Below, in pieces: positions 7,079 to 14,466 of a DNA stretch of 16,474 bases (position 1 is the stretch's first letter; each line of letters begins with the position of its first letter). The position numbers were made by a program, and so were the translations under genes. The notes below the pieces were generated by a model that was given only the letters and a program-made list of their open reading frames with translations, ran no database searches and was not told the origin of the DNA. The stretch covers positions 1 through 16,474 of the forward strand of contig CAMCUG010000014.1 of the NCBI GenBank assembly GCA_945878835.1. Direction: 5' to 3'. The stretch is from Chryseobacterium gleum. Lineage in GTDB: Bacteria > Bacteroidota > Bacteroidia > Flavobacteriales_D > Sanyastnellaceae.

Positions 7079-9220
7079 CACTATCGCTTCAACGGTAATG
7101 ACTTTTATGGCGTTACCGTTGGAGAATAGTGTTACGAATTTCACTTCCTTTCCTGCTTTATTCGGAGCTGAGAATGTTATTTTCAACGTTGTCTTTTCGC
7201 CTGGAGCAAGAACATCTTTCATCAGAATTGGAACCGTGCAGCCGCATGATGCTTCCATGTTGTCAATTTTCAATTCCGTATTTCCTGAATTAGAAATGAC
7301 AATTTCTTTGGTGGTGAAACTTCCCTTAGCCACTCTTCCCAAATAAACAATACCACTTCCAACTTCGAGCTTGGTAGTTTCCTCTTCTTTTTTATTGATG
7401 GAAACGCTCTCAATCTCTATTCGTCGTTCAAGTCGAGCGCCTTTGCTGTAAATACTTTTCTTTTCATTTTTAATATCATCACTCACTCCTGCTTTAGACT
7501 GATTCTCTCCGAAAGGAAGTGGAATAATTTCGAGTGCATTCGAATCCAATGCCGCCTTGAACACTTCGTCTTGAAGCCATCTGTTCTTCAAAGACGCGAT
7601 GCGTCTTAAAGAAAGTCTTCGGTTGTAATCGCTTGCTGCAAGCGGACTTGCGAATCCACGAACTGTGACTTTCACTGTGTTGCCTGCTGACAATTCTTTT
7701 CGCAACAACGATTCAAAAAGAGTCAAATCGTTCATCCCCTGTTGCACTTGATTTTCAAAGAAAGCATCAACCTCCTCGTCTGTCGATTCCGCAGCCCCTT
7801 GCTCCTTTCCTAATTTTCGAATGTAGGTTTCCTTCAACTTTAAATATTCTTCAAACGTTTCTGAATAGGTAAAAGCCGTTGTGGTGTCGTTTGAATCTGG
7901 ATTCGGTTCGTCGTTGTGGAAGTATAATTTAACGGGAAGAACTTTGTTCAATTCGTATAACGAAATGTAGAGTGAATCTGACGTGATTTTCTCCTCATCT
8001 ATTGTCCAAGTCGCTGCGTATAGATCCGTGCAGCAAGGCGGAAACTTCGAACCGTCATCTAATGGACGATCGGAAGTGAAAAATGCAATTCCTTTTTCTT
8101 GATTGAAACTCAATCCCCAATCGTTGTAGTTGGAATTCAATCCACGTCCGGCATTTTCAGGACGTTCGAAACTTCCCGGTTTTCCTTTCGAAAAATATAT
8201 TTCCCATCCTCCAAATCCTTCGTACCATGTTGAAGTGAAATACAACCTATCATTGAAGTAGAAGGGCGAAATCTCATCGTCTATTGTATTCACTCTTCCT
8301 CCTGCATTGAAGGGCTTTCCCCATAGACCCTTTGTTTCTCGGGCAATCCATATGTCCTTTCCACCTTCTCCACCTTCCCTATCGGAAACAAAAAACAAAT
8401 GTAAGACTCCGTTAATACGAACCAAATGAGGCATCGTGGATTGACCTTCATTCAATTTTTCCAACTTATTTGCAACCACCCAGCTTGTGTCTTGACGCAC
8501 CAACAAAAGCATTGAGCTAAGGCCTTCCTTCGTTTCAACGCCAACAGCGGTATCTCCAAGAAAGGTCAAGTATCCGAATGACATGGGAGTTTGAACCTTA
8601 ATCTTCCCCTCTCCCAATGGATGGGTCACCTGACTCCACATTTTCTTTTCCTCCTCATAGAAATAATAATTCAACAAGGAATCATTCATGCGCGGAAAAA
8701 CATCGGCACTTTCGTGTTGAAGCGTATTTGGAAGACGATAGACGTGCAGCGAATCGTCTGTCTGAATGTTCTTCAGCGCCCAAGCGCAGTTCTTGATTTC
8801 CTGTTCGGCCTTCTTTTTTAGGAGTGTGTTTTTGGTTCTGCTCTTTTTGACATATTTACGGAAGAGGATTTCGGCCTCCTCATAAAATCCTAATTCCTTC
8901 AATGCGCGCGCTAAGTAGTAGTTAGCATCGGGCTGAAGCTTTCCAGCGTCCTTCTCTGATATACTTTCGAATATGCGTTTACTTTCTTCGTACTCCTTGA
9001 TTTCATTGGCGCACAGGGCTAATAAAACTTGCGATTCGAAATTGGCAGAGTCAAGCATATAGGCCTGCTTCGCCCAGTCATAGGCCAACGGCCAGTTGCG
9101 TTTGTCAATCTCTTGCTTCGCTAATTCCTTAAATTTCACAGGCGATTGGGCTTGCACATGAGAAAAACTCATGAAGCTCAAAAAGAAAAGAATGTGTATT
9201 TTGAAATAAGGTGCAGTCAC
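7073..9220 (-). CDS. Exported TPR / PD40 propeller / OmpA-like / DUF1573 envelope protein
   Basis: I prefer the GTG at 9218-9220 (715 aa). It gives a signal peptide, TAPYFKIHILFFLSFMSFSHVQAQ, cut after an AQ-rich end. An ATG at 9298 is in frame but would add 26 unlikely residues and overlap the divergent dehydrogenase gene. After the signal comes a TPR-like helical part (about 25-150). A PD40-type beta-propeller follows (about 270-420) with DREGGEGGKDIWIARE, YFTSTW, FFTSDRP and PPCCTDLYAATW. An OmpA-like segment is next (about 485-555) and contains NRRLSLRRIASLKN. The C-terminal DUF1573 domain (about 615-715) carries ASCGCT with C659 and C661. The OmpA-like part lacks the canonical GxTDxxG aspartate and reads GFASPLAASDYN, a form I associate with Bacteroidota propeller proteins. 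TPR-propeller-OmpA order recalls PorE of the type 9 secretion system, but the DUF1573 end is different. It probably sits in the periplasm or at the outer membrane; its role is unknown. Confidence 0.8.
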   Translation of the reverse strand: MTAPYFKIHILFFLSFMSFSHVQAQSPVKFKELAKQEIDKRNWPLAYDWAKQAYMLDSANFESQVLLALCANEIKEYEESKRIFESISEKDAGKLQPDANYYLARALKELGFYEEAEILFRKYVKKSRTKNTLLKKKAEQEIKNCAWALKNIQTDDSLHVYRLPNTLQHESADVFPRMNDSLLNYYFYEEEKKMWSQVTHPLGEGKIKVQTPMSFGYLTFLGDTAVGVETKEGLSSMLLLVRQDTSWVVANKLEKLNEGQSTMPHLVRINGVLHLFFVSDREGGEGGKDIWIARETKGLWGKPFNAGGRVNTIDDEISPFYFNDRLYFTSTWYEGFGGWEIYFSKGKPGSFERPENAGRGLNSNYNDWGLSFNQEKGIAFFTSDRPLDDGSKFPPCCTDLYAATWTIDEEKITSDSLYISLYELNKVLPVKLYFHNDEPNPDSNDTTTAFTYSETFEEYLKLKETYIRKLGKEQGAAESTDEEVDAFFENQVQQGMNDLTLFESLLRKELSAGNTVKVTVRGFASPLAASDYNRRLSLRRIASLKNRWLQDEVFKAALDSNALEIIPLPFGENQSKAGVSDDIKNEKKSIYSKGARLERRIEIESVSINKKEEETTKLEVGSGIVYLGRVAKGSFTTKEIVISNSGNTELKIDNMEASCGCTVPILMKDVLAPGEKTTLKITFSAPNKAGKEVKFVTLFSNGNAIKVITVEAIVE

Positions 9221-9247
9221 TTCGCCAAAACTAACGAAATTTGCAAC

Positions 9248-10378
9248 ATGAAAATAGGAATTATTGGATCGGGTGCCATGGGCACTGGAATTGCGCAAGT
9301 GGCCTTAATGGGTAACGAGCATGTTGCTCTGTTCGATACGAATGAAGAAGCGTTGGAGCGCGCCAAGATCAGCTTAGATGCACAATTCTCTAAGTTGATT
9401 GAAAAAGGAAAGATTACGGAAGAAAAGAAAACTACGCTTTTCACGCAACTCAGTTTTGTTCGATATATGAATGACCTCGCCGATTGTGATTGGGTCATAG
9501 AAGCCATTGTGGAAGACCTTGCGGTGAAGAAAGCGGTATTTGCTGAGCTCGATGCCATGCTACCGAAGACGAGTATCCTAGCAACCAATACTTCCAGTCT
9601 CTCCGTTACGGCTATTGCTTCGGCATGCAAGCACCCTGAACGCGTTTGGGGAATTCATTTCTTCAACCCCGCATTTTTAATGCCTCTGGTTGAAATAATT
9701 CCTGCCCTTCAAACCAACACAGATAGACTTGGTGAAATTCAAACTGCAATAAGTGATTGGGGGAAAACTCCTGTTGTTGCGAAAGACTTGCCCGGATTTA
9801 TTGTAAACCGCTTGGCTCGTCCCTTTTATTCTGAAGCCCTTCGGATGTATGATGAAGGCATGGCGACTTTTTTCGAAATTGATGAAGCCATGAAGGCTTT
9901 GGGATTCAAGATGGGACCGTTTGAATTGATGGACCTCATTGGTAACGAGGTTAACTACGCAGTTACTGAAAGCGTCTTCGCTGCAAATTATTTCAATCCT
10001 CGATATACTCCAAGCACCACGCAAAAGCGCCATGTAGAAGCCGGATGGTTGGGAAGAAAGACCAAAAGAGGTTTTTATTCCTATGTTGAAGGAGTTACCA
10101 AGGCCACTGAAACCTTAAACATATTAAGTCAAGAAGAAATTGGCAAGCGAATACTGTGCATGCTCATCAATGAGGCCTACGAGGCATTGCGCACAGGCCT
10201 CGCCAGTGCTGAAGATTTAGATCTGGCCATGACCAAAGGTGTAAATTATCCGAAAGGTCTAATTGCATGGGGGAAAGAAATCGGTCTTGAACAGGTAGCT
10301 CAGGAAATGAAGAAATTGGCTAGCCGTTACGGTGAAGACCGTTATCGTCTTACCCCTACGCTGAACGCTTTGTTGTAA
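9248..10378 (+). CDS. 3-hydroxyacyl-CoA dehydrogenase (3-hydroxybutyryl-CoA dehydrogenase-like)
   Basis: 376 aa from the ATG at 9248, chosen because the dinucleotide fold begins at once (MKIGIIGSGAMGTGIAQ, GxGxxG at residues 7-12). An upstream in-frame ATG at 9146 would add 34 poorly folded residues that overlap the divergent gene. The enzyme oxidises an (S)-3-hydroxyacyl-CoA to the 3-oxoacyl-CoA with NAD(P)+. Family residues are present: the NTSSLS serine pair (S116/S117), H137 in GIHFFNPAFLMPLVEI with E149, and N187 in PGFIVNRL. A second 3HCDH helical domain follows (about 295-376, ILCMLINEAYEALRTGLASAEDLD). That makes it longer than the roughly 280-aa single-domain enzymes and shorter than the roughly 500-aa PaaH type. 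Pathway: beta-oxidation, or 3-hydroxybutyryl-CoA turnover. The start lies 27 bp from the divergent envelope gene. Exact chain-length preference cannot be read from the sequence. Confidence 0.93.
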   Translation: MKIGIIGSGAMGTGIAQVALMGNEHVALFDTNEEALERAKISLDAQFSKLIEKGKITEEKKTTLFTQLSFVRYMNDLADCDWVIEAIVEDLAVKKAVFAELDAMLPKTSILATNTSSLSVTAIASACKHPERVWGIHFFNPAFLMPLVEIIPALQTNTDRLGEIQTAISDWGKTPVVAKDLPGFIVNRLARPFYSEALRMYDEGMATFFEIDEAMKALGFKMGPFELMDLIGNEVNYAVTESVFAANYFNPRYTPSTTQKRHVEAGWLGRKTKRGFYSYVEGVTKATETLNILSQEEIGKRILCMLINEAYEALRTGLASAEDLDLAMTKGVNYPKGLIAWGKEIGLEQVAQEMKKLASRYGEDRYRLTPTLNALL

Positions 10379-10394
10379 AAAAAGGCAAGAATAT

Positions 10395-10424
10395 TTTGAT
10401 ATGTGAGTATTTTTTTTATTTTTG
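10395..10424 (+). promoter_or_regulatory. Promoter of the PUR-alpha-like gene (Bacteroidota type)
   Basis: TTTG at 10395-10398 and TATTTTTG at 10417-10424 fit the -33 TTTG and -7 TAnnTTTG elements with an 18-bp spacer. The ATG is 37 bp beyond the -7 box. With the terminator at 10885-10909 this makes the gene a monocistronic unit. This is the best promoter match I saw in the window. Confidence 0.72.
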
Positions 10425-10461
10425 GTATACCTAACCAAATTGAACGAAAACTTATACAGCT

Positions 10462-10866
10462 ATGACAGAAGGAAGTAACTACCGTGACGATGTATTTTCT
10501 AGAGAGGTACGCGCGGGTAAACGAAAGTATTTCTTCGATGTGAAAACGACGAGAGGCAACGATTTATTCATGACTATCACGGAGAGCAAGCGCTCTGGGT
10601 TTTCAGATAGCGGTCAAGCTAGCTACGAAAAGCACAAAATTTTCTTGTATAAAGAAGACTTCGATAAATTTATTGAAGGATTGGAAGACACCATTAATCA
10701 CATTCGCCAACTGCAGGACACCGGTGATTTCCGCGAGTCTGAATTCGAAACGACGGAAAACAAACATTCTGAATCCACCAGTGAAGATGTTGCGCCAACT
10801 GCAGAATCAAATACAGAAGAACCAACCCCTTCCTCGTCAAGCGACATTTCTTTCGACGATTTGTAA
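10462..10866 (+). CDS. PUR-alpha-like DNA/RNA-binding protein (DUF3276)
   Basis: 134 aa. Residues 8-85 or so form a single PUR repeat: FSREVRAGKRKYFFDVKTTRGNDLFMTITESKR gives the beta strands, and YEKHKIFLYKEDFDKFIEGLEDTINHI the closing strand and helix. Members of this family in Bacteroidota and spirochaetes bind single-stranded or GGN-rich nucleic acid, and the protein acts in the cytoplasm, probably as a homodimer. Known eukaryotic PUR-alpha has several such repeats; the bacterial form has one. Residues 86-134 are a low-complexity tail rich in Glu, Ser and Thr with no evident fold. The unit has its own promoter and terminator. The target and regulatory role are not visible from the sequence. 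Confidence 0.9.
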   Translation: MTEGSNYRDDVFSREVRAGKRKYFFDVKTTRGNDLFMTITESKRSGFSDSGQASYEKHKIFLYKEDFDKFIEGLEDTINHIRQLQDTGDFRESEFETTENKHSESTSEDVAPTAESNTEEPTPSSSSDISFDDL

Positions 10867-10884
10867 TATTTTAAACTGAAAGAG

Positions 10885-10909
10885 AAGACAGCTGCGGCTG
10901 TCTTTTTTT
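10885..10909 (+). terminator. Rho-independent terminator after the PUR-alpha-like gene
   Basis: AAGACAGC and GCTGTCTT form an 8-bp stem over a TGCG loop, followed by a run of T to 10909. It starts 18 bp after the stop codon. Confidence 0.88.
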
Positions 10910-10977
10910 GTTTGAAGGGACAGCCAATGTTGCAGTACCTTCACACTCGCAAAAAAAACACCCTTCGAAACGCACTT

Positions 10978-11700
10978 ATGTCTAAAATAAATCCAGGTAC
11001 GCTTTACCTATTTCCTACCCCAATTGGAGATTTACATCAGATGGAACACCTTCCATTCAACAATGAACTCCTCTTAGAAATAGACATATTCTTTGTGGAA
11101 GAGTTAAAAACCGCTCGCAGATATTTACGTAAAGTCGGATACACAAAAGCTTTTGATGAAATTACTTTAAACGTTATTAATGAGCACAGTAAGGAGCTTG
11201 GTTACGATGATTGGTTGAAGCCTATTCTCGAAGGAAAGAACGCTGGACTCATGAGTGAAGCGGGCATGCCTTGCATAGCTGACCCCGGAGCGGTGATTGT
11301 TGCTGAAGCGCATCGTATGGGTATTCCGGTGGTTCCTTTAACTGGACCCTCCTCAATTCTTTTGACACTTGCAGCCTCTGGTTTGAATGGACAATCGTTT
11401 ACCTTCCACGGATATCTTCCACGTGAGCGGGGTGAGCGAATGAAGAAAATAAAAATGTTGGAAAGACAATCTTCAGAATTCAGAGTGACACAACTTTTCA
11501 TGGATGCACCTTATCGCAGCCATCATGTGTACGACGATTTGCGCGAGCACCTTCAACCAACAACATTACTTTGCATCGGTTGCGACGTTCACAGCCAGAA
11601 CGGCTATGTCATTACTAAATCCATTGCAGAATGGCGCGAAATGAATTGGGACTTCAATAAACGAAATGTCATTTTTGCAATCGGAATTGAGAAGAAATAA
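10978..11700 (+). CDS. RsmI-like SAM-dependent tetrapyrrole-methylase-fold methyltransferase (short form)
   Basis: 240 aa from the ATG at 10978. An in-frame ATG at 10912 would add 22 basic, unlikely residues and begin right at the preceding terminator. The fold is that of RsmI (16S rRNA 2'-O-methylation at C1402). GTLYLFPTPIGDL matches the LYVVATPIGNL start, GLMSEAGMPCIADPGAVIVAEAH matches the SAM-site VSDAGTPLISDPG block, VPLTGPSSILLTLAASGL matches the GPSA stretch, and FHGYLPRERGER matches the FxGFLP segment. It differs from true RsmI in length (about 240 versus about 285 aa). It also has EELKTARRYLRKVG where RsmI has EDTRHTxxLL, and it lacks the C-terminal extension. It may be a paralogue of RsmI common in Bacteroidota, with an unproven substrate. 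No promoter is evident; 68 bp separate it from the terminator upstream. Confidence 0.85.
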   Translation: MSKINPGTLYLFPTPIGDLHQMEHLPFNNELLLEIDIFFVEELKTARRYLRKVGYTKAFDEITLNVINEHSKELGYDDWLKPILEGKNAGLMSEAGMPCIADPGAVIVAEAHRMGIPVVPLTGPSSILLTLAASGLNGQSFTFHGYLPRERGERMKKIKMLERQSSEFRVTQLFMDAPYRSHHVYDDLREHLQPTTLLCIGCDVHSQNGYVITKSIAEWREMNWDFNKRNVIFAIGIEKK

Positions 11701-11721
11701 TTCGAACTAAGACCCAATAAC

Positions 11722-11729
11722 TATCTTTG
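11722..11729 (+). promoter_or_regulatory. -7 element directly before arginase; likely leaderless transcript
   Basis: TATCTTTG fits TAnnTTTG exactly and ends 4 bp before the ATG at 11734. Transcription would then begin at or within a base or two of the start codon. A possible weak -33 (TTCG at 11701-11704) lies 17 bp upstream. Confidence 0.5.
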
Positions 11730-11733
11730 CATT

Positions 11734-12699
11734 ATGATTAACAAAAAAGCGAAAAACATTCGAATTATCGAAGTTCCGAGTGAGGTTGGAGCAGGAACAC
11801 GCGGATCTAGTCTAGGTGTAGATGCATTGAAAATTGCAGCTCTTGACTTCCGTTCCGGCTTTTTCAAGAAATACAGAAGCATTGTCATTCCGAACGACAA
11901 TGCTGCATTGCACAACAATCCGGGCAGCCGATACGCAAAGCATATTCGTAGCGTGCTAAAAATGTACGAGCGCATTGGTGCTGCAGTTAGAGACACCATT
12001 CGCGACAATCGCTTTCCTTTACTATTAAGCGGTGACCACAGCAATGCCGGAGGAACACTAGCTGGAATTCGCATGGCTTATCCAGAATCGCGCGTAGGTG
12101 TAATCTGGATTGATGCGCATGCTGACTTACACAGCCCTTATACGAGCCCAAGCGGAAACCTTCACGGCATGCCATTGGCAGTAGCTTTGAACGAAGACAA
12201 CATTGAAGAAAAAGTGAATGACCTCGATTACGAGACCATTGATTTGTGGGAAATGTTGAAGAACGTAGGAGATATCTGTCCGAAGATTGAATACCGCGAC
12301 CTCGTATACATAACACTTCGCGACTTCGAAGAGCAGGAAACTGCGCTCATCAAGCAGAACAAAGTGAAGGTTGTAACAACCAACGAACTCCGTAAAACGG
12401 GTATCACGAAGTTGAGCCGTGAGATCTTAAGATACTTGAGTTCATGTGATAAGATTTACATCAGTTTCGATGTAGACTCCATGGATCCTGCGGTTTCTAG
12501 AGGAACAGGAACGCCAGTAAAAGGAGGAATTAACGAGCGTGAGGCGGCTGACTTAATCCTTGAGTTACTTCAAAACGAACGGATCTGTTGTTTGGAATTC
12601 ACGGAAATCAATCCAACACTCGACAGTGAAAACGTAATGGCAGAGACTGTTTTCGAGATTCTACAAAAGGTCGCGCGTCAGTTGGAAATGATTCAATAA
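11734..12699 (+). CDS. Arginase (ureohydrolase family)
   Basis: 321 aa, the length of arginases. It hydrolyses L-arginine to ornithine and urea at a binuclear manganese centre. The metal ligands are all present: H102 in LLSGDHSNAGG, D127/H129/D131 in WIDAHADLH, and D246/D248 in SFDVDSMDP. The substrate-side SGNLHG motif (H144) and TGTPVKGG (T260), together with E291 in FTEINPTLD, point to arginase rather than agmatinase or formimidoylglutamase. The start MINKKAKNIRIIEVPSEVGAGTRGSSLGVDALK is typical. The gene stands between the methyltransferase and etfB on the same strand, and its own -7 box sits just upstream. No ornithine-using gene is next to it. Agmatinase or guanidinobutyrase activity is the main alternative. 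Confidence 0.9.
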   Translation: MINKKAKNIRIIEVPSEVGAGTRGSSLGVDALKIAALDFRSGFFKKYRSIVIPNDNAALHNNPGSRYAKHIRSVLKMYERIGAAVRDTIRDNRFPLLLSGDHSNAGGTLAGIRMAYPESRVGVIWIDAHADLHSPYTSPSGNLHGMPLAVALNEDNIEEKVNDLDYETIDLWEMLKNVGDICPKIEYRDLVYITLRDFEEQETALIKQNKVKVVTTNELRKTGITKLSREILRYLSSCDKIYISFDVDSMDPAVSRGTGTPVKGGINEREAADLILELLQNERICCLEFTEINPTLDSENVMAETVFEILQKVARQLEMIQ

Positions 12700-12764
12700 A
12701 TCATCGGTTGAAATTCTAAAATTTGGCCCTTGCTTTCGTAACTTCGCAGCCTTAAAACTGCAAT

Positions 12765-13505
12765 ATGAAAATTTTAGTCTGTGTGAGTAAGGCGCCCGAC
12801 ACTACGTCGAAGATTGCCTTCACCAACAACAACTCTTCATTCGATGAAGCTGGAATAAACTTCATTGTTAATCCGTATGACGAGTGGTACGCCCTTGTTC
12901 GTGCGTTGGAATTGAAAGAAGCGCAAGGCGGGAACGTTACCGTTCTTAGCGTTGGAGGAGTAGACTACGAACAAATCATTCGCAAGGCTTTGGCGATAGG
13001 TGCTGACGATGCTGTTCGCATTGACGCTCCTGAGGCAGATGCTTTGAATGTTTCTACACACATTGCGAACTACGCCAAAGACAAAGGATTCGATTTAATT
13101 TTATGTGGAAAGGAAACCATTAACTACAACGGTTCTGTTGTACCCGGAATGGTGGCTGAACTTTTAGATATGCCCTTGGTTGCATTGGCTGCGAAGCTTG
13201 ATGTGGCAAACGGTGTTGCTACTTGCGAAAGAGAAGTAACTGGAGGAATGGAAGTGTTAGAAGTTAATCTTCCTGCGGTAATCAGCGCTGCAAAAGGAAT
13301 GGCTGAGCAACGCATTCCAAATATGCGCGGCATTATGGCGGCGCGCACGAAAGCGCTAGAAGTTGTTTCTGTTGAAAGTACTGCCCCAACTACTTCAGTA
13401 AACAATTACGAATTACCACCTGCGAAGAGCGCTTGCAAATTTGTAGATCCTGCTAACGCTGCAGAATTAATCACATTGTTACATCAAGAGGCGAAAATCA
13501 TCTAA
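12765..13505 (+). CDS. etfB: Electron transfer flavoprotein beta subunit
   Basis: 246 aa. Together with EtfA it forms the heterodimer that accepts electrons from acyl-CoA dehydrogenases and passes them to ETF-quinone oxidoreductase. The beta-subunit Rossmann-like start (MKILVCVSKAPDTTSKIAF) and NPYDEWYALVRALELKE are present. The nucleotide (AMP)-binding stretch GADDAVRID...LILCGKETINYNGSVVPGMVAELLDMP and the subunit signature CEREVTGGMEVLEVNLPAVISAAKGMAEQRIPN, the recognition-loop region, also match the family. A weak -7-like TAACTTCG (one mismatch to TAnnTTTG) is at 12739-12746, 18 bp before the ATG; no good -33 accompanies it. etfA follows after 13 bp. Confidence 0.95.
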   Translation: MKILVCVSKAPDTTSKIAFTNNNSSFDEAGINFIVNPYDEWYALVRALELKEAQGGNVTVLSVGGVDYEQIIRKALAIGADDAVRIDAPEADALNVSTHIANYAKDKGFDLILCGKETINYNGSVVPGMVAELLDMPLVALAAKLDVANGVATCEREVTGGMEVLEVNLPAVISAAKGMAEQRIPNMRGIMAARTKALEVVSVESTAPTTSVNNYELPPAKSACKFVDPANAAELITLLHQEAKII

Positions 13506-13518
13506 TACCGAACTGAAC

Positions 13519-14466
13519 ATGAAAACCATTGTATTCGCAGAACACCTCAACGGCAAATTCACGAAATCTTCACTTGAAGCAGTGTCATACGCATCAGCCT
13601 GGTCTGTTAGCGCAGGAGGAACATGCATCGCAGTTACTTACGGAAGCATTGACGCTTCTGTTTTAGGAACAGCGGGTGCTAATGAAGTATGGAAGATGGA
13701 TGCATTGAGCGCTGCAGATGGTGAGCAAATCACCAAGCTTATGTTAGCTGCTCAAAAAGAAAGTGGCGCCACTGCCGTTGTTCTTTCTCAAGATTTAATT
13801 GGAAAGTCTGTAGCCCCTCGCCTATCTGTTCGTTTGAACGCCGGGTTGGTTTCAGGAGCATCTTTCCTTCCAACTGGAAATATCGTTAAGAAAAATGTAT
13901 TCTCAGGTAAGGCCATTGCGCACGTTACCGTGAATTCCGAAATAAGCATTGTTACCGTTCTTCCTAATTCATACGGAGTGAACGTTTCAGGTGAAGCTTG
14001 TCCAGTTACCGCGTTCAGCGCTGAAATTGGAACTGCACGCGTTCGTGTGAAAGAAGTTCGTGTTGAAGAAAGTGAGTCTATTCCGTTGCCAGAAGCAGAC
14101 AAAGTTGTTTCTGCGGGAAGAGGAATGAAAGGCCCTGAGAATTGGGGAATGATTGAAGAGTTAGCAAAAGAATTAGGAGCAGCAACCGCTTGTTCACGTC
14201 CAGTTTCCGACATCGGATGGCGCCCTCACCATGAGCACGTAGGACAAACAGGTATTGCTATTCGTCCGAATTTATACATTGCTGTTGGAATTAGCGGAGC
14301 TATTCAACACCTTGCTGGAGTGAACGGATCGAAGGTTATTGTTGTGATAAACAAGGATCCAGAAGCAGCCTTCTTCAAGGCAGCTGACTACGGAATTATT
14401 GGCGATGCATTCGAAGTGGTTCCTGAATTAATAGCAGCAGCAAAAGCGTTCAACGCGACAAAATAA
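13519..14466 (+). CDS. etfA: Electron transfer flavoprotein alpha subunit
   Basis: 315 aa, normal for EtfA. The FAD-binding C-terminal half is fully recognisable: VVSAGRGMKGPENWGMIEELAKELGAATACSRPVSDIGW, then HVGQTGIAIRPNLYIAVGISGAIQHLAGVNGSKVIVVINKDPEAAFFKAADYGIIGDAFEVVPEL. This is the region that holds FAD. Residues 1-190 or so form the more variable N-terminal domain that packs on EtfB. It lies 13 bp after etfB, and its TAA overlaps the next ATG by one base (TAATG), so translation of the three genes is probably coupled. Neither acyl-CoA dehydrogenase nor ETF-QO genes are in the window. Confidence 0.96.
   Translation: MKTIVFAEHLNGKFTKSSLEAVSYASAWSVSAGGTCIAVTYGSIDASVLGTAGANEVWKMDALSAADGEQITKLMLAAQKESGATAVVLSQDLIGKSVAPRLSVRLNAGLVSGASFLPTGNIVKKNVFSGKAIAHVTVNSEISIVTVLPNSYGVNVSGEACPVTAFSAEIGTARVRVKEVRVEESESIPLPEADKVVSAGRGMKGPENWGMIEELAKELGAATACSRPVSDIGWRPHHEHVGQTGIAIRPNLYIAVGISGAIQHLAGVNGSKVIVVINKDPEAAFFKAADYGIIGDAFEVVPELIAAAKAFNATK

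Noticed and set aside
9217..9630. Minus-strand open frame opposite the dehydrogenase
   Set aside because: It is the antisense of a clear NAD-binding domain and shows no family features. Other long antisense frames (for example 13788-14213 and 11987-12316) were rejected for the same reason.
10912..10977. Longer N-terminus for the RsmI-like methyltransferase from the ATG at 10912
   Set aside because: It would start directly after the terminator T run and add a basic 22-residue stretch with no counterpart in the family. The conserved GTLYLFPTPIGD start fits the ATG at 10978.
12717..12746. Full Bacteroidota promoter for etfB
   Set aside because: TAACTTCG is close to the -7 consensus, but the nearest TTTG is only 13 bp upstream, which is too short. 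I mention the -7-like box in the etfB entry but do not list a promoter.
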